From: DATFTE01 sp963840665
Lineage (GTDB): Bacteria > Acidobacteriota > Terriglobia > Terriglobales > Acidobacteriaceae
DNA length: 64,000 nucleotides
Assembly: GCA_963840665.1 (NCBI GenBank)
Contig: CAWIZO010000008.1
Coordinates: 248,001-312,000, forward strand
Reading direction: 5' to 3'
The position numbers and the translations under genes are program-made. Within the stretch, counting starts at the first letter, position 1; every line of letters begins with the position of its first letter. The notes under the pieces are model-generated. The model made no database searches. It had not been told where the DNA came from and worked only from the letters and a program-made list of their open reading frames with translations. Below are positions 35,731 through 44,489 of this stretch, piece after piece.

Positions 35731-36942
35731 TCAGGGCTTTGCTGGCTCCTCACTCAGAAATCGATACACCGTCGCTTGCACGGTGAACTGTTTTCCCGAG
35801 CGCTCCAGCACCAGGGTTCGAACGTCGCCAGGGCTTCCTCCCAGCAATGACCACGTCTGCCCCATGGTTCCTCCAGTGGGAGGCGTGCCGTCGATCGAGA
35901 CCAACACATCCCCCGGCTTCACATCCGGAACCGATGGTTTGCCGTCGAAGTCGCCCACTCCCATAACCATGTAGTGCCCGTCCGGTTCAGGCCGTAAGAC
36001 TAGGCCGACGACGTCCATGTCAGGCGGACGGTGCTTCGATGTTTGCTTGAAATACACGGTGCCGTGGGCATAATCGAGGCCGACGCGATAGTTGAGCAGC
36101 GCGTTGGCGCCGATCAGCCCAGCGGTAGAAACGCCGGCGCGCTTTGCGAAAAACGACATGGTTTCGGCGGAGAAGGCAGCAACACCGACATCATTCAGTG
36201 TTAGGGGCCCATATTGAATCGTGGGAAGTCGCAAGAGATTCCAATGCGCTTCCGCTTCTTGCCCCCACATATTTGCCGAGCCCACTGCACCGCTCATTCG
36301 AGGCCACTGCGGATTCGCCTTCTCCAGTTTGGTGACGACCTCGCTGGATAAGAAGCTCCACGATGCGCCCAAGTCGAGTCCGAGATTCTGTTTCTCTCCA
36401 CCAATCATGCTCGCGATCTGCACCAGGCCGTTCTGCGAATTGACGATCGCTTTCGCGCTCTCGCCCTCGAAATGCATTGTTCCCGGTGCGGCGATTGTCA
36501 GTTCGCGGTTCAAATAATCGACCACGATGTCGTAATGCCGCAGCACGGTGGACGGCAGATTGATCTCAGCGCTTGAACCGGGGGCGATACTGTCACGGCC
36601 AACCACAGCCTTCGCTTCTGTTAGATCAGAGGGATGAATCGCCATGCCGCCAACGATGATGTCCTGTGGAGGCTGCACCGTCAAAACCTCGGTATTTTTC
36701 GCCGGCGGATCTCCGTGTAACCCTAGCGTCTTCGCCAGTTCAGCCGTGATCTCCATCTCGGGGGTGCCATTATCCACCCAGGCCCGCACTCGCTTCTTGC
36801 TGCCATCCGGCATGGGAAAACGCACGTCGATAATGATGCGGTTGTGATCGAGCGTGATGGGAACGGTGGCGGAGGTGGGAGCAGTTTGCGCAACAGCCGA
36901 GATTGCCAGGATCAGGATTAAGGACGCAAGGACGTGTCTCAT
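35731..36942 (-). CDS. Secreted protein with aspartyl-protease-like and PDZ domains
   Basis: A signal peptide (MRHVLASLILILAISAVAQ) precedes two retropepsin-like halves. The first has VRAWVDNGTPEMEITAELA, a DxGT-type site in which the Gly position is altered (DNGT). The second has LGLDLGASWSFLSSEVV. A C-terminal PDZ domain (about 320-395) carries DVKPGDVLVSIDGTPPTG. A proteolytic role is inferred from the family; the degenerate DNGT/DLGA sites make activity uncertain. It converges with the metalloprotease gene, and the pair could both be envelope quality-control factors. Confidence 0.72.
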   Translation of the reverse strand: MRHVLASLILILAISAVAQTAPTSATVPITLDHNRIIIDVRFPMPDGSKKRVRAWVDNGTPEMEITAELAKTLGLHGDPPAKNTEVLTVQPPQDIIVGGMAIHPSDLTEAKAVVGRDSIAPGSSAEINLPSTVLRHYDIVVDYLNRELTIAAPGTMHFEGESAKAIVNSQNGLVQIASMIGGEKQNLGLDLGASWSFLSSEVVTKLEKANPQWPRMSGAVGSANMWGQEAEAHWNLLRLPTIQYGPLTLNDVGVAAFSAETMSFFAKRAGVSTAGLIGANALLNYRVGLDYAHGTVYFKQTSKHRPPDMDVVGLVLRPEPDGHYMVMGVGDFDGKPSVPDVKPGDVLVSIDGTPPTGGTMGQTWSLLGGSPGDVRTLVLERSGKQFTVQATVYRFLSEEPAKP

Positions 36943-36987
36943 GGCCAAGATTGTAACGGGTCAACCAATTGCCGTGTTTCGCTCTTG

Positions 36988-36993
36988 TATAAT
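36988..36993 (+). promoter_or_regulatory. Possible -10 element upstream of mtnP
   Basis: A perfect TATAAT lies about 40 bp before the mtnP start, in a TTG-preceded context; no good -35 element at 16-18 bp spacing was found. Confidence 0.3.
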
Positions 36994-37034
36994 CGACGGT
37001 TTGATTCAGACCTTCTTACCCTGCAGGGGGACAT

Positions 37035-37907
37035 TTGTCGCAAGCGGAAATTGGCATCATCGGAGGCAGCGGCCTTTATCACATGCCCGGGCTGACCGAT
37101 GTTAGGGAACTTTCTCAGAAAACTCCATTTGGCGATCCGTCAGACCCGTACATTCTCGGCACGCTAGAAGGCCGCAAAGTTGCATTTCTTGCGCGTCACG
37201 GACGCGGCCATCGTCTGCTTCCCACCGAACTGAACTTTCGCGCCAACATTTACGGATTCAAGCAACTCGGCGTCGAGCGCATCGTCTCGGTTTCGGCCGT
37301 GGGCTCGTTGAAGGAAGAGCACAAGCCGCTGGATTTCGTGATCCCCGACCAGTTTTTTGACCGCACCCGGCATCGGATTGATACATTCTTCGGCGACGGC
37401 ATTGTGGCTCATATCACTTTCGGCGATCCCATCTGCCCGGAACTTGCCAAGGCCGTTGAAGCCGCATGTAAGAAAGCAAGCGTCACCGGCAAACGCGGTG
37501 GCACTTACATTTGCATGGAAGGCCCGCAATTCTCGACCAAGGCCGAATCGAACGTTTACCGCAGTTGGGGCGCCGACGTAATCGGCATGACCAATTTGCA
37601 GGAAGCCAAACTCGCGCGCGAGGCAGAGATCTGCTACGTGACCGTCGCAATGGTCACGGACTATGACTGCTGGCACCCGGGACACGATCACGTCACCGTC
37701 GATCAGGTCGTGGCCGTGCTCGTGAAGAACGCAGATAACGCGGCCAAGGTCGTTCGCGAAACGGTTGCGGGCATGCCTTCTGGCCGTACCTGCAAATGCG
37801 GTTCGGCTTTGGCTCATGCCATCCTGACCGAGCGCGACAAGATTCCGGCAGCGACACGTCAAAAGCTTAGTCTCATCCTCGACAAATACCTGGATAAGAA
37901 AAACTAA
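37035..37907 (+). CDS. mtnP: S-methyl-5'-thioadenosine / purine nucleoside phosphorylase
   Basis: The 290-aa protein begins with TTG 37035 after a CAGGGGGAC ribosome-binding site. The motifs are those of the MTAP branch of the nucleoside phosphorylase family: IGIIGGSGLYHMPG, phosphate-binding FLARHGRGHRLLPTELNFRA, VSAVGSLKEEHKPLDFVIPD, YICMEGPQFSTKAESNVYRS, IGMTNLQEAKLAREAEICY and the C-terminal VTDYDCWHPG. It cleaves methylthioadenosine (or adenosine/inosine) to base and sugar phosphate. It precedes a PfkB-type kinase by three bases, which suits a nucleoside or methylthioribose salvage pair. Confidence 0.92.
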   Translation: MSQAEIGIIGGSGLYHMPGLTDVRELSQKTPFGDPSDPYILGTLEGRKVAFLARHGRGHRLLPTELNFRANIYGFKQLGVERIVSVSAVGSLKEEHKPLDFVIPDQFFDRTRHRIDTFFGDGIVAHITFGDPICPELAKAVEAACKKASVTGKRGGTYICMEGPQFSTKAESNVYRSWGADVIGMTNLQEAKLAREAEICYVTVAMVTDYDCWHPGHDHVTVDQVVAVLVKNADNAAKVVRETVAGMPSGRTCKCGSALAHAILTERDKIPAATRQKLSLILDKYLDKKN

Positions 37908-37910
37908 CTC

Positions 37911-38834
37911 ATGAGCATTCTTGCCGTTGGTTCTATCGCATTCGACTCCATCGCGACGCCGTCCGGTCGCGTCGACAATGTTCTCGGTGGCTCCGCGACC
38001 TATTTTTCGCTCTCGGCCAGCTACTTCACCGACGTTCGCGTGGTCGCGGTCGTGGGAGAGGATTTCACTCCGGAACACGAGAACGTATTGAAGAAGCGCA
38101 AAGTCGATACTCGTGGCATCGAACATGCCAAGGGCAAGACCTTCCGTTGGGGCGGCCAGTATTTGGAGAATCTGAATGAAGCCAAGACCGACTTCACCGA
38201 ACTGAATGTCTTCGAGAAGTTCCAGCCGCGAATTCCCGCCGAGTTCATGGACTCCCAGTTTCTTTTCCTGGGTAACATCCATCCCAGCCTGCAGGCTGCC
38301 GTTCGTCTGGAAATGGATGGCGTCCAACTGACTGGCGGCGACACCATGAATTTCTGGATTCAGGGAACGAAGAAGGAACTAGTCGACACCCTGCGTCTGG
38401 TCGATATCCTCCTCATCAACGACGGCGAAGCCAAGATGCTGGCGGGCGAGACGAGTCTACCCAAAGCGGCGCGCAAGGTTCTCTCGATGGGGCCGAAGGC
38501 GCTCGTCATCAAGCACGGAGAATATGGCGCAACCATCTTCTTCCGAGAAGGCGCGTTTGGCGTGGGCAGCCACCCGTTTCGCGCTCCCGCGTTGCCTATT
38601 GAAGAAGTGAAAGATCCAACCGGAGCGGGAGACTCCTTCGCTGGTGGCTTCATGGGCTATATCGCGTCGCAGGGAGAGATCAACCGCGAGGTAGTCAAGC
38701 GCGCTCTCTTTTATGGCGGTGTGATGGGATCGTTCGCAGTCGAGCGCTTCGGCACGGAACGGCTGCAATCGCTGACCAAAGAAGAAATCGAAGCCCGCTT
38801 CCAGCTCTTCCGCGAGCTAACGCACTTGGGATGA
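37911..38834 (+). CDS. PfkB-family carbohydrate/nucleoside kinase
   Basis: A 307-aa ribokinase-fold protein. It has the N-terminal SIAFDSIATPSGRVDNVLGG substrate motif and a C-terminal catalytic DPTGAGDSFAGGFMGYIA motif with the general base Asp and anion hole GAGD. Coupled to mtnP (three-base gap) and overlapping the next gene by four bases (ATGA). Acting on adenosine or a product of the phosphorylase is a plausible but unproven role. Confidence 0.9.
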   Translation: MSILAVGSIAFDSIATPSGRVDNVLGGSATYFSLSASYFTDVRVVAVVGEDFTPEHENVLKKRKVDTRGIEHAKGKTFRWGGQYLENLNEAKTDFTELNVFEKFQPRIPAEFMDSQFLFLGNIHPSLQAAVRLEMDGVQLTGGDTMNFWIQGTKKELVDTLRLVDILLINDGEAKMLAGETSLPKAARKVLSMGPKALVIKHGEYGATIFFREGAFGVGSHPFRAPALPIEEVKDPTGAGDSFAGGFMGYIASQGEINREVVKRALFYGGVMGSFAVERFGTERLQSLTKEEIEARFQLFRELTHLG

Positions 38835-40468
38835 AGGCGCCCGCAAACCAGCGCGACTCCGACATTTCGCTACTAGCGTTACTGGCGACTTGCGCCTCGA
38901 TGACTGCGTTCCTCTACTACTTGCGCCACGCGCAGGTGCTGCTCTACGGCGACGCGGTGGCGCACATCAACATCGCGCGCCGCGTCTTCGACTCCCGCAC
39001 ACCCGGGCCGCTCCAACTGGGTACGGTGTGGCTGCCCCTGCCTCACGTGTTGATGATGCCTTTCATCATCTCCAATCAATCGTGGCAAACCGGCGCAGGT
39101 GGATCGGTGCCATCGATGGTCGCCTACGTTCTCGGCGTGGTAGGAATCTTTCGCCTGGTTCGCAGCGCCACCAGTTTCAATCTCCCGCCGGACTCAAGCT
39201 CCAGAATCGCCGCTTGGATCGCCGCCGGCATCTACGCTGCGAATCCGAACCTTCTATATCTGCAGTCAACGGCGATGACAGAGTCGCTCTATCTCGCACT
39301 CTTTGTTTGGGTGCTGGTCTACTTCAACGAGTTTGTGCAGCAGACCGCATTCCCGGCGCCGCGAGAGGAATTCAAAGCGTCCGCATCGCTGCTCAAGTGC
39401 GGACTCTGTCTTGCAGGTGCCTGCCTTACTCGTTATGACGGATGGTTCCTCTCCGCCCTGATCATGATTGCAGCGTTGTTCTTTGTCTTGAGTGAAGGAC
39501 TGCGTCCGGGCAATGCGCGCTCTGCGTTTCGAAAGTTTATTCTCATCGCTGCCTCGGTCCCAATCCTGTGGTTCGCTTACAACGCCATCATCTACCGCAA
39601 TCCGCTGGAGTTTGCCAACGGCCCCTACTCGGCTCACGCGATCGAACAGAAGGGTAACGAGGTGCATCCCGGGACAAAAAATCTGGCAGTGGCCGCCACC
39701 TACTTTATGAAAGCCGCTGAGACCAACCTGGTCGAAAGCTATTGGCAGAAGGCGTGGCTGCTGCTCGCGCTAGTCGGCACGGTGCTGATCCTGCTCGATC
39801 GCCGTGTCTGGCCGCTCATCCTGCTGTGGGCGCCGCTGCCGTTTTACGCGCTCTCGGTTGCCTACGGAAGCGTGCCGGTTTACGTCCCGCGGTGGTGGCC
39901 GTTTTCGTACTACAACGTTCGTTACGGAATCGAACTTCTGCCGGCGTTCGCGGGATTCCTCGGCCTGGCCGTCTATTTCGGCAGCCGATTCGCGCGCAAC
40001 TCTTTGGGCAAGGTGGTCACCTCAGTGGTTGTCATCGCCCTCGCTGCGGGAAGTTATGCCGCCGTCTGGCGCACGCAGCCGGTCTGTTTCCGCGAGGCCT
40101 GGACCAACTCCCGCACTCGCATCGCACTTGAAACTCAGGTCGCAGACGTCTTGAAGCAATTTCCCGCCGATTCGACGATCCTGATGTATCTGGGAAACCA
40201 TGTGGCGGCGCTCCAGCAAGCGGGAATTCCTCTCAAGCGAACAATCAACGAGAGCGATCATCGGGTATGGAAGCGTCCCTCGGACCCAGATGGGTTATGG
40301 GAGAAGGCCCTTGCCGATCCCGCGAAGTACGCCGATTTCGTGGTCGCGTTTGAAGGTGATCCTGTTTCGCAAGCCATGAAAAATCATAAGCTCTTCACCA
40401 TCGAAGTGCTGCACGCCTATGGACAGGCTTCGGCGACGATCTACCTGACAAACCCCATCCAGAGGTAA
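38831..40468 (+). CDS. Membrane glycosyltransferase (GT39/ArnT-like)
   Basis: A 545-aa polytopic protein with about ten membrane helices. The first periplasmic loop has GDAVAHINIARRVFDSRTPG, corresponding to the acidic catalytic loop of PMT/ArnT-type enzymes that use polyprenyl-linked sugars; PHVLMMPF and AMTESLYLALF follow as in this clan. C-terminal periplasmic domain about residues 440-545. It is translationally coupled to the kinase gene. Acceptor and donor unknown. Confidence 0.78.
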   Translation: MKAPANQRDSDISLLALLATCASMTAFLYYLRHAQVLLYGDAVAHINIARRVFDSRTPGPLQLGTVWLPLPHVLMMPFIISNQSWQTGAGGSVPSMVAYVLGVVGIFRLVRSATSFNLPPDSSSRIAAWIAAGIYAANPNLLYLQSTAMTESLYLALFVWVLVYFNEFVQQTAFPAPREEFKASASLLKCGLCLAGACLTRYDGWFLSALIMIAALFFVLSEGLRPGNARSAFRKFILIAASVPILWFAYNAIIYRNPLEFANGPYSAHAIEQKGNEVHPGTKNLAVAATYFMKAAETNLVESYWQKAWLLLALVGTVLILLDRRVWPLILLWAPLPFYALSVAYGSVPVYVPRWWPFSYYNVRYGIELLPAFAGFLGLAVYFGSRFARNSLGKVVTSVVVIALAAGSYAAVWRTQPVCFREAWTNSRTRIALETQVADVLKQFPADSTILMYLGNHVAALQQAGIPLKRTINESDHRVWKRPSDPDGLWEKALADPAKYADFVVAFEGDPVSQAMKNHKLFTIEVLHAYGQASATIYLTNPIQR

Positions 40469-40542
40469 TCTTCTGCGTTAACCGTGTGAGCGGGAAGGCG
40501 TCAGCAGCGCGGTTTTCCGGTGATAAAATCCACCCAACCTTC

Positions 40543-41244
40543 ATGCCGGAAATGCAGCACATGTTTCACGATGTTCTGTCCTCGGTCTTGGGATCGAGTA
40601 TCGCGCGCCTCATTCTGGCAGCCATTCTCGGCGGATTGATCGGACTGGAGCGCGAAATCAAGCACCGTCCGGCGGGCTTGCGCACAAATCTGTTCATCTG
40701 CTTCGGCGCCGCCATGTTCACCATCATGTCCGATCAACTGGCCGTCGAGCACCTGGGCGATCACACACGGATTGCCGCGCAAATCATTCCCGGCATCGGT
40801 TTCATTGGTGCGGGCTCGATCCTGCACTATCGCGGAGACCTCGTCACCGGCATCACGTCGGCGGCGACTCTGTTTGTCGTAGCTTCCGTGGGCATGGCTG
40901 CGGGCGGTGGACTCTATCTCACTTCCATCTTCGCGACCGTGCTGATCCTATTCTGTCTCTTCCTTCTCGGCAGACTGGAAGAGTGGTCGAATCTCAAGAT
41001 CGAAATCCACACCTACGAAGTGACCGGGCGGACCGCGGAAGAAATTACAGAAGAGGTTAATTGCGTACTCGAGCCGGTACACTCGATAATGGAGAACGTG
41101 CAAGTCGCGACCACGAAACAGCACGTGCGGGTGCAATTCGATCTCGAAGGGAAGCGCCGCCAGCATGAGCAGGTGCTGCAGGCCCTTAAACACTCTCCTG
41201 TTTTTGAGAAAGCAGTCACCCTCGGCAGGGTGCAGTGGGAGTGA
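40543..41244 (+). CDS. MgtC/SapB-family membrane protein
   Basis: Five membrane helices with the family signature: AILGGLIGLEREIKHRPAGL, RTNLFICFGAAMFTIMSDQL, ARIAAQIIPGIGFIGAGSIL-like stretch and VTGITSAATLFVVASVGMAA. A C-terminal ACT-like cytoplasmic domain (about 150-230) follows. ATG 40543 gives the usual length; the frame is open back to 40486. MgtC proteins affect Mg2+ homeostasis and ATP synthase. The stop overlaps the GTG start of the dapF homologue. Confidence 0.9.
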   Translation: MPEMQHMFHDVLSSVLGSSIARLILAAILGGLIGLEREIKHRPAGLRTNLFICFGAAMFTIMSDQLAVEHLGDHTRIAAQIIPGIGFIGAGSILHYRGDLVTGITSAATLFVVASVGMAAGGGLYLTSIFATVLILFCLFLLGRLEEWSNLKIEIHTYEVTGRTAEEITEEVNCVLEPVHSIMENVQVATTKQHVRVQFDLEGKRRQHEQVLQALKHSPVFEKAVTLGRVQWE

Positions 41245-42035
41245 CTTCTCCGGCTAACATCGTCCCCTTCGTCAAAGCCAGCGCCTGTGGCAACGACTTC
41301 TTGATCATCGACGCAAACTACGCTAGGGCAGACCTCGCCGAATTCACTCGCAGAATTTGTGACCGCCACAATGGAGCCGGCGCCGATGGAGTGGAGTGGC
41401 TGTCGCCAGCAGCAGATGCCGACGTGAAAGCGACTCTGTTCAACGCGGACGGATCGGAAGCCGAGATCTCGGGCAACGGCACGCGCTGCGTCGCCGCATA
41501 TCTTTGCTCGGAAGAAGCGAAAGAGCGGGTGGTCATTCGCACGGGGGCAGGACTGAAGACCTGTACGCTTACGGCACACCACGACTCCACCTACGAGTTC
41601 GAAATTGCGATGGGCGAGCCACGCGTCCACGCGGAGTATTCGATTAAGCTCGCATCAGAAGAGATGCGCGGTGTTGCCGTTTCCATGGGCAACCCGCACT
41701 ATGTGGTTTTTGTGAGAGATTTCGAGCAGAATTGGCAGGTTCAAGCCGCTGAAATCGGACGCCATCCCAGCTTCAAGCAAGGTGTTAACGTTGAGCTTGT
41801 AAGAGTCAGCAATAAAAGCGAGATAGACGTGCGCTTCTTTGAGCGGGGCGTGGGCGAAACGCAGTCCTCCGGTACCGGCTCGTGCGCCTCAGCGGTGGCC
41901 GCAATTGCCACGGGGCGCGCGCAATCCCCAATGCGAGTGAACGCCCCCGGCGGCTCGCAAATCGTTCGTTGGGATCATGAGGTTTTTCTACGGGGCCCGG
42001 CACAGCTCGTCTGCCGGGGAGAGTTTTTCATTTAA
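41241..42035 (+). CDS. dapF: Diaminopimelate epimerase homologue with both catalytic Cys replaced by Ser
   Basis: The fold and flanking motifs are clearly DapF: an N-terminal KASACGNDFLIIDA, GADGVEWLSPA, NADGSEAEISGNGTRCVAAY, a central SMGNPHYVVFV and ERGVGETQSSGTGSCASAVA. In canonical DapF the second of these reads CGNG and the last A-CGTG; the two cysteines are the acid/base pair that inverts the alpha carbon. Here the DNA encodes TCG (Ser) and TCC (Ser) at those positions. The protein may therefore be an inactive or altered enzyme, or a different isomerase or dehydratase. Start GTG 41241 overlaps the mgtC stop (GTGA). It is followed 10 bp later by ldcA and then mpl, so it sits in a murein-peptide recycling operon. 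Confidence 0.85.
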   Translation: MTSPANIVPFVKASACGNDFLIIDANYARADLAEFTRRICDRHNGAGADGVEWLSPAADADVKATLFNADGSEAEISGNGTRCVAAYLCSEEAKERVVIRTGAGLKTCTLTAHHDSTYEFEIAMGEPRVHAEYSIKLASEEMRGVAVSMGNPHYVVFVRDFEQNWQVQAAEIGRHPSFKQGVNVELVRVSNKSEIDVRFFERGVGETQSSGTGSCASAVAAIATGRAQSPMRVNAPGGSQIVRWDHEVFLRGPAQLVCRGEFFI

Positions 42036-42045
42036 CATTTCAACC

Positions 42046-43026
42046 ATGCCCTCGGCTCCGCCAGTTCCGCGCGTTAAGCCTTCCGCACTGCGGCGAGGAG
42101 ACACCGTCGGCATTGTTGCCCCGGCCAGCAACATCAAGCGGGATTGGCTTGAGGCAGGTTGCGCCGCACTCGAGCGGACGGGATACAAGCCTTTCTATTT
42201 CGATTCCATCTTCGAGAAGGAACTCTACTTTGCCGGATCGGTGGAGCGTCGCCTGCGGGAACTGGAAGAAATGTTTGTGCGCGAAGACGTTCGCGCAATC
42301 ATTTGCGCCCGTGGTGGGTACGGTTCGAACTACCTGCTCGAAAGAATCGATCTCGGAAAGGTCAGGGCGAATCCCAAGGTTTTCGTCGGCTACAGCGATA
42401 TCACGACTTTGCTCACGTACTTCACTGACGCGACCGGGCTAATCACCTTTCACGGGCCGATGGTCACGAAAGATTTCTCAGTCGCCGAAGGTGTCGATCT
42501 CCCTTCATGGAATTCCGCTGTCACGGGAGACTCCTCGTGGGACTTGAAACTTGGCGCGGACTCTGGTGTGAAAGCGCTGGTAGCCGGCCGCGGCGAGGGA
42601 ACTCTCTACGGAGGATGCCTGTCGATGCTAGTCGAATCTTTGGGCACCCCATATGAGATTCGTACCGACGGCACAATTCTTTTCATTGAAGACATCGCGG
42701 CCAAGCCTTATCAGATTGACCGCATGCTGATGCAGTTGAAGTTGGCGGGGAAACTCGCGGGTGTTCGCGGCCTCGTCTTCGGCGAGATGCTCGATTGCGT
42801 GCAACACAAAGATCAGGGATACACGCTAAAGGAAGTCATTTTGCGGATCGTCGGCGACCTGAATATTCCGATCGCCTACGGTTTGCGCTCCGGCCATGTT
42901 TCGCGACAGAACGTGACGCTTCCGATTGGCGTGCGGGCGTCGTTGGCGGTTACCAACGACGAGGTCACACTGAAAATTCTCGAAGCCGCGACAACTCCGA
43001 CGGCGGTTCGTTCCATGAAGGTCTGA
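42046..43026 (+). CDS. ldcA: LD-carboxypeptidase (S66 family)
   Basis: LdcA removes the terminal D-Ala from murein tetrapeptide after turnover. The motif FVGYSDITTL supplies the nucleophilic serine; LFIEDIAAKPYQIDRM carries the glutamate, and RSGHVSRQNVTLPIG the histidine of the Ser-Glu-His triad. IICARGGYGSNYLLERID is the typical upstream segment. ATG 42046 is chosen over 41977. It is eight bases from mpl and ten after dapF, an operon for cytosolic murein-peptide recycling. Confidence 0.93.
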   Translation: MPSAPPVPRVKPSALRRGDTVGIVAPASNIKRDWLEAGCAALERTGYKPFYFDSIFEKELYFAGSVERRLRELEEMFVREDVRAIICARGGYGSNYLLERIDLGKVRANPKVFVGYSDITTLLTYFTDATGLITFHGPMVTKDFSVAEGVDLPSWNSAVTGDSSWDLKLGADSGVKALVAGRGEGTLYGGCLSMLVESLGTPYEIRTDGTILFIEDIAAKPYQIDRMLMQLKLAGKLAGVRGLVFGEMLDCVQHKDQGYTLKEVILRIVGDLNIPIAYGLRSGHVSRQNVTLPIGVRASLAVTNDEVTLKILEAATTPTAVRSMKV

Positions 43027-43034
43027 CAACCACC

Positions 43035-44489
43035 ATGACTGAGAAGAAGCACATTCATCTGATCGGCATCTGCGGCACGGCGATGGCCTCGCTGGCGGGC
43101 ATGCTGAACCAGCGCGGACATCGGGTTACCGGATCAGACGCAGCGGCATATCCGCCGATGTCCGACTTTCTGGCCTCGTTGCTGATTCCGGTATCACAGC
43201 CTTTCGCCGCTAAGAATCTCGAGCCCCGGCCCGATCTGGTGGTTGTGGGCAATGCCATTTCGCGCGGCAATGTCGAACTGGAGCATGTGCTCGATGAGCG
43301 CATCCCTTTCTGTTCTATGCCGCAGATTCTGCACGACGAATTCCTTAAAGCGAAAGAAGTGCTGGTTGTCGCCGGCACGCACGGAAAGACGACCACGACA
43401 TCGATGCTGTCGTGGATCTTTCACACCGCGGGTCAGCAACCGTCATTTCTTATTGGAGGCATCGCGGAAAACTTCGGCAGCAGCTTCCGCGTTGGGCAAG
43501 GGAAGTATTTCATCGTCGAAGGCGACGAATACGATACAGCCTTCTTCGACAAGGGTCCGAAGTTCCTCCACTATTTCCCCGACAGCGTAATTCTCACGTC
43601 AGTGGAGTTCGATCACGCTGACATCTACAAAGATCTCGACGCCGTGGAAACTGCCTTCAAACGTCTGGTGAACTTGATTCCGCGGCGTGGAAAGCTGATC
43701 GCCTTCGACACCGGTGAAAGCATCGAGCGTTGCATCGCGAAGGCATTTCCTCCGGTTGAACGCTACGGGACATCGGCCAAAGCCACGTGGCGCGTTGCGA
43801 ATCTGCGCCTGGAGCCATCACGCACCACATGGTCGGTACTCAAAGACGGCGAACCCTGGGCGGACTTCGAATTTCCTCTCGGCGGCGAATACAACGTCTG
43901 GAACGCAACCGCCGCGGCGGCGCTCGCCTTCAACTACGGCATTTCAAAAGAAGAGATTGCCGCGGCGCTGAAGACTTTCAAGAGTGTGAAGCGTCGCCTG
44001 GAAGTGCGGGCTGAAGTGAACGGCGTCACCATTATCGATGACTTCGCGCACCATCCTACGGCGATCGCCGGGACTTTAACGGCACTGCGTTCCCGCTATC
44101 CGGGAGCAAGGCTGTGGGCGATCCTTGAACCGCGTTCCAACACCATGCGCCGTAACGTCCTGCAAAACGATCTTGCCAACAGCTTGGCACTGGCCGACGA
44201 AGTTGTTATCGCTAATGTCTTCAAGTCGGAATCCATCCCCGAAGCAGAGCGTCTGGATCTGGCCGCGGTCGCCGCGCATATCCAGAAGCACGGACATCGC
44301 GCGCGCATCGTCCCCGAAGTGGATGGCATCGTGCAACTCATCGCCCCTGAAATGCGATTCGGAGATGTTGTGGCCATCCTCTCCAACGGAGGCTTCGGTG
44401 GTATCTACGAAAAGCTTCCGCAACGGCTGCGAGCAATCAGCGGCGGCGCTCCCCAAGGCGGTTCGGCGGAGGCCGCGGCCAAAGCGTGA
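43035..44489 (+). CDS. mpl: UDP-N-acetylmuramate:L-alanyl-gamma-D-glutamyl-meso-diaminopimelate ligase
   Basis: Mpl ligates recycled tripeptide directly to UDP-MurNAc. It is a Mur-ligase-like protein of 484 aa: Rossmann start IHLIGICGTAMASLAGML, P-loop VVAGTHGKTTTTSML, FIVEGDEYDTAFFDKGPKFL (Mpl-type DEYDTAFFDK distinguishes it from MurC), then VTIIDDFAHHPTAIAGTL and LEPRSNTMRRNVLQ. ATG 43035 is the standard start; an open extension to 42795 is a shadow of ldcA. It overlaps the next gene by four bases. Confidence 0.95.
   Translation: MTEKKHIHLIGICGTAMASLAGMLNQRGHRVTGSDAAAYPPMSDFLASLLIPVSQPFAAKNLEPRPDLVVVGNAISRGNVELEHVLDERIPFCSMPQILHDEFLKAKEVLVVAGTHGKTTTTSMLSWIFHTAGQQPSFLIGGIAENFGSSFRVGQGKYFIVEGDEYDTAFFDKGPKFLHYFPDSVILTSVEFDHADIYKDLDAVETAFKRLVNLIPRRGKLIAFDTGESIERCIAKAFPPVERYGTSAKATWRVANLRLEPSRTTWSVLKDGEPWADFEFPLGGEYNVWNATAAAALAFNYGISKEEIAAALKTFKSVKRRLEVRAEVNGVTIIDDFAHHPTAIAGTLTALRSRYPGARLWAILEPRSNTMRRNVLQNDLANSLALADEVVIANVFKSESIPEAERLDLAAVAAHIQKHGHRARIVPEVDGIVQLIAPEMRFGDVVAILSNGGFGGIYEKLPQRLRAISGGAPQGGSAEAAAKA

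Noticed and set aside
37164..38327. 387-codon minus-strand frame opposite mtnP and the PfkB kinase
   Set aside because: It is antisense to two well-supported genes, has no ribosome-binding site, and its composition is that of a codon-bias shadow.
42795..43034. 80-codon N-terminal extension of mpl
   Set aside because: It overlaps the 3' end of ldcA in another frame and is arginine/serine-rich; the Mur-ligase start at 43035 is standard.
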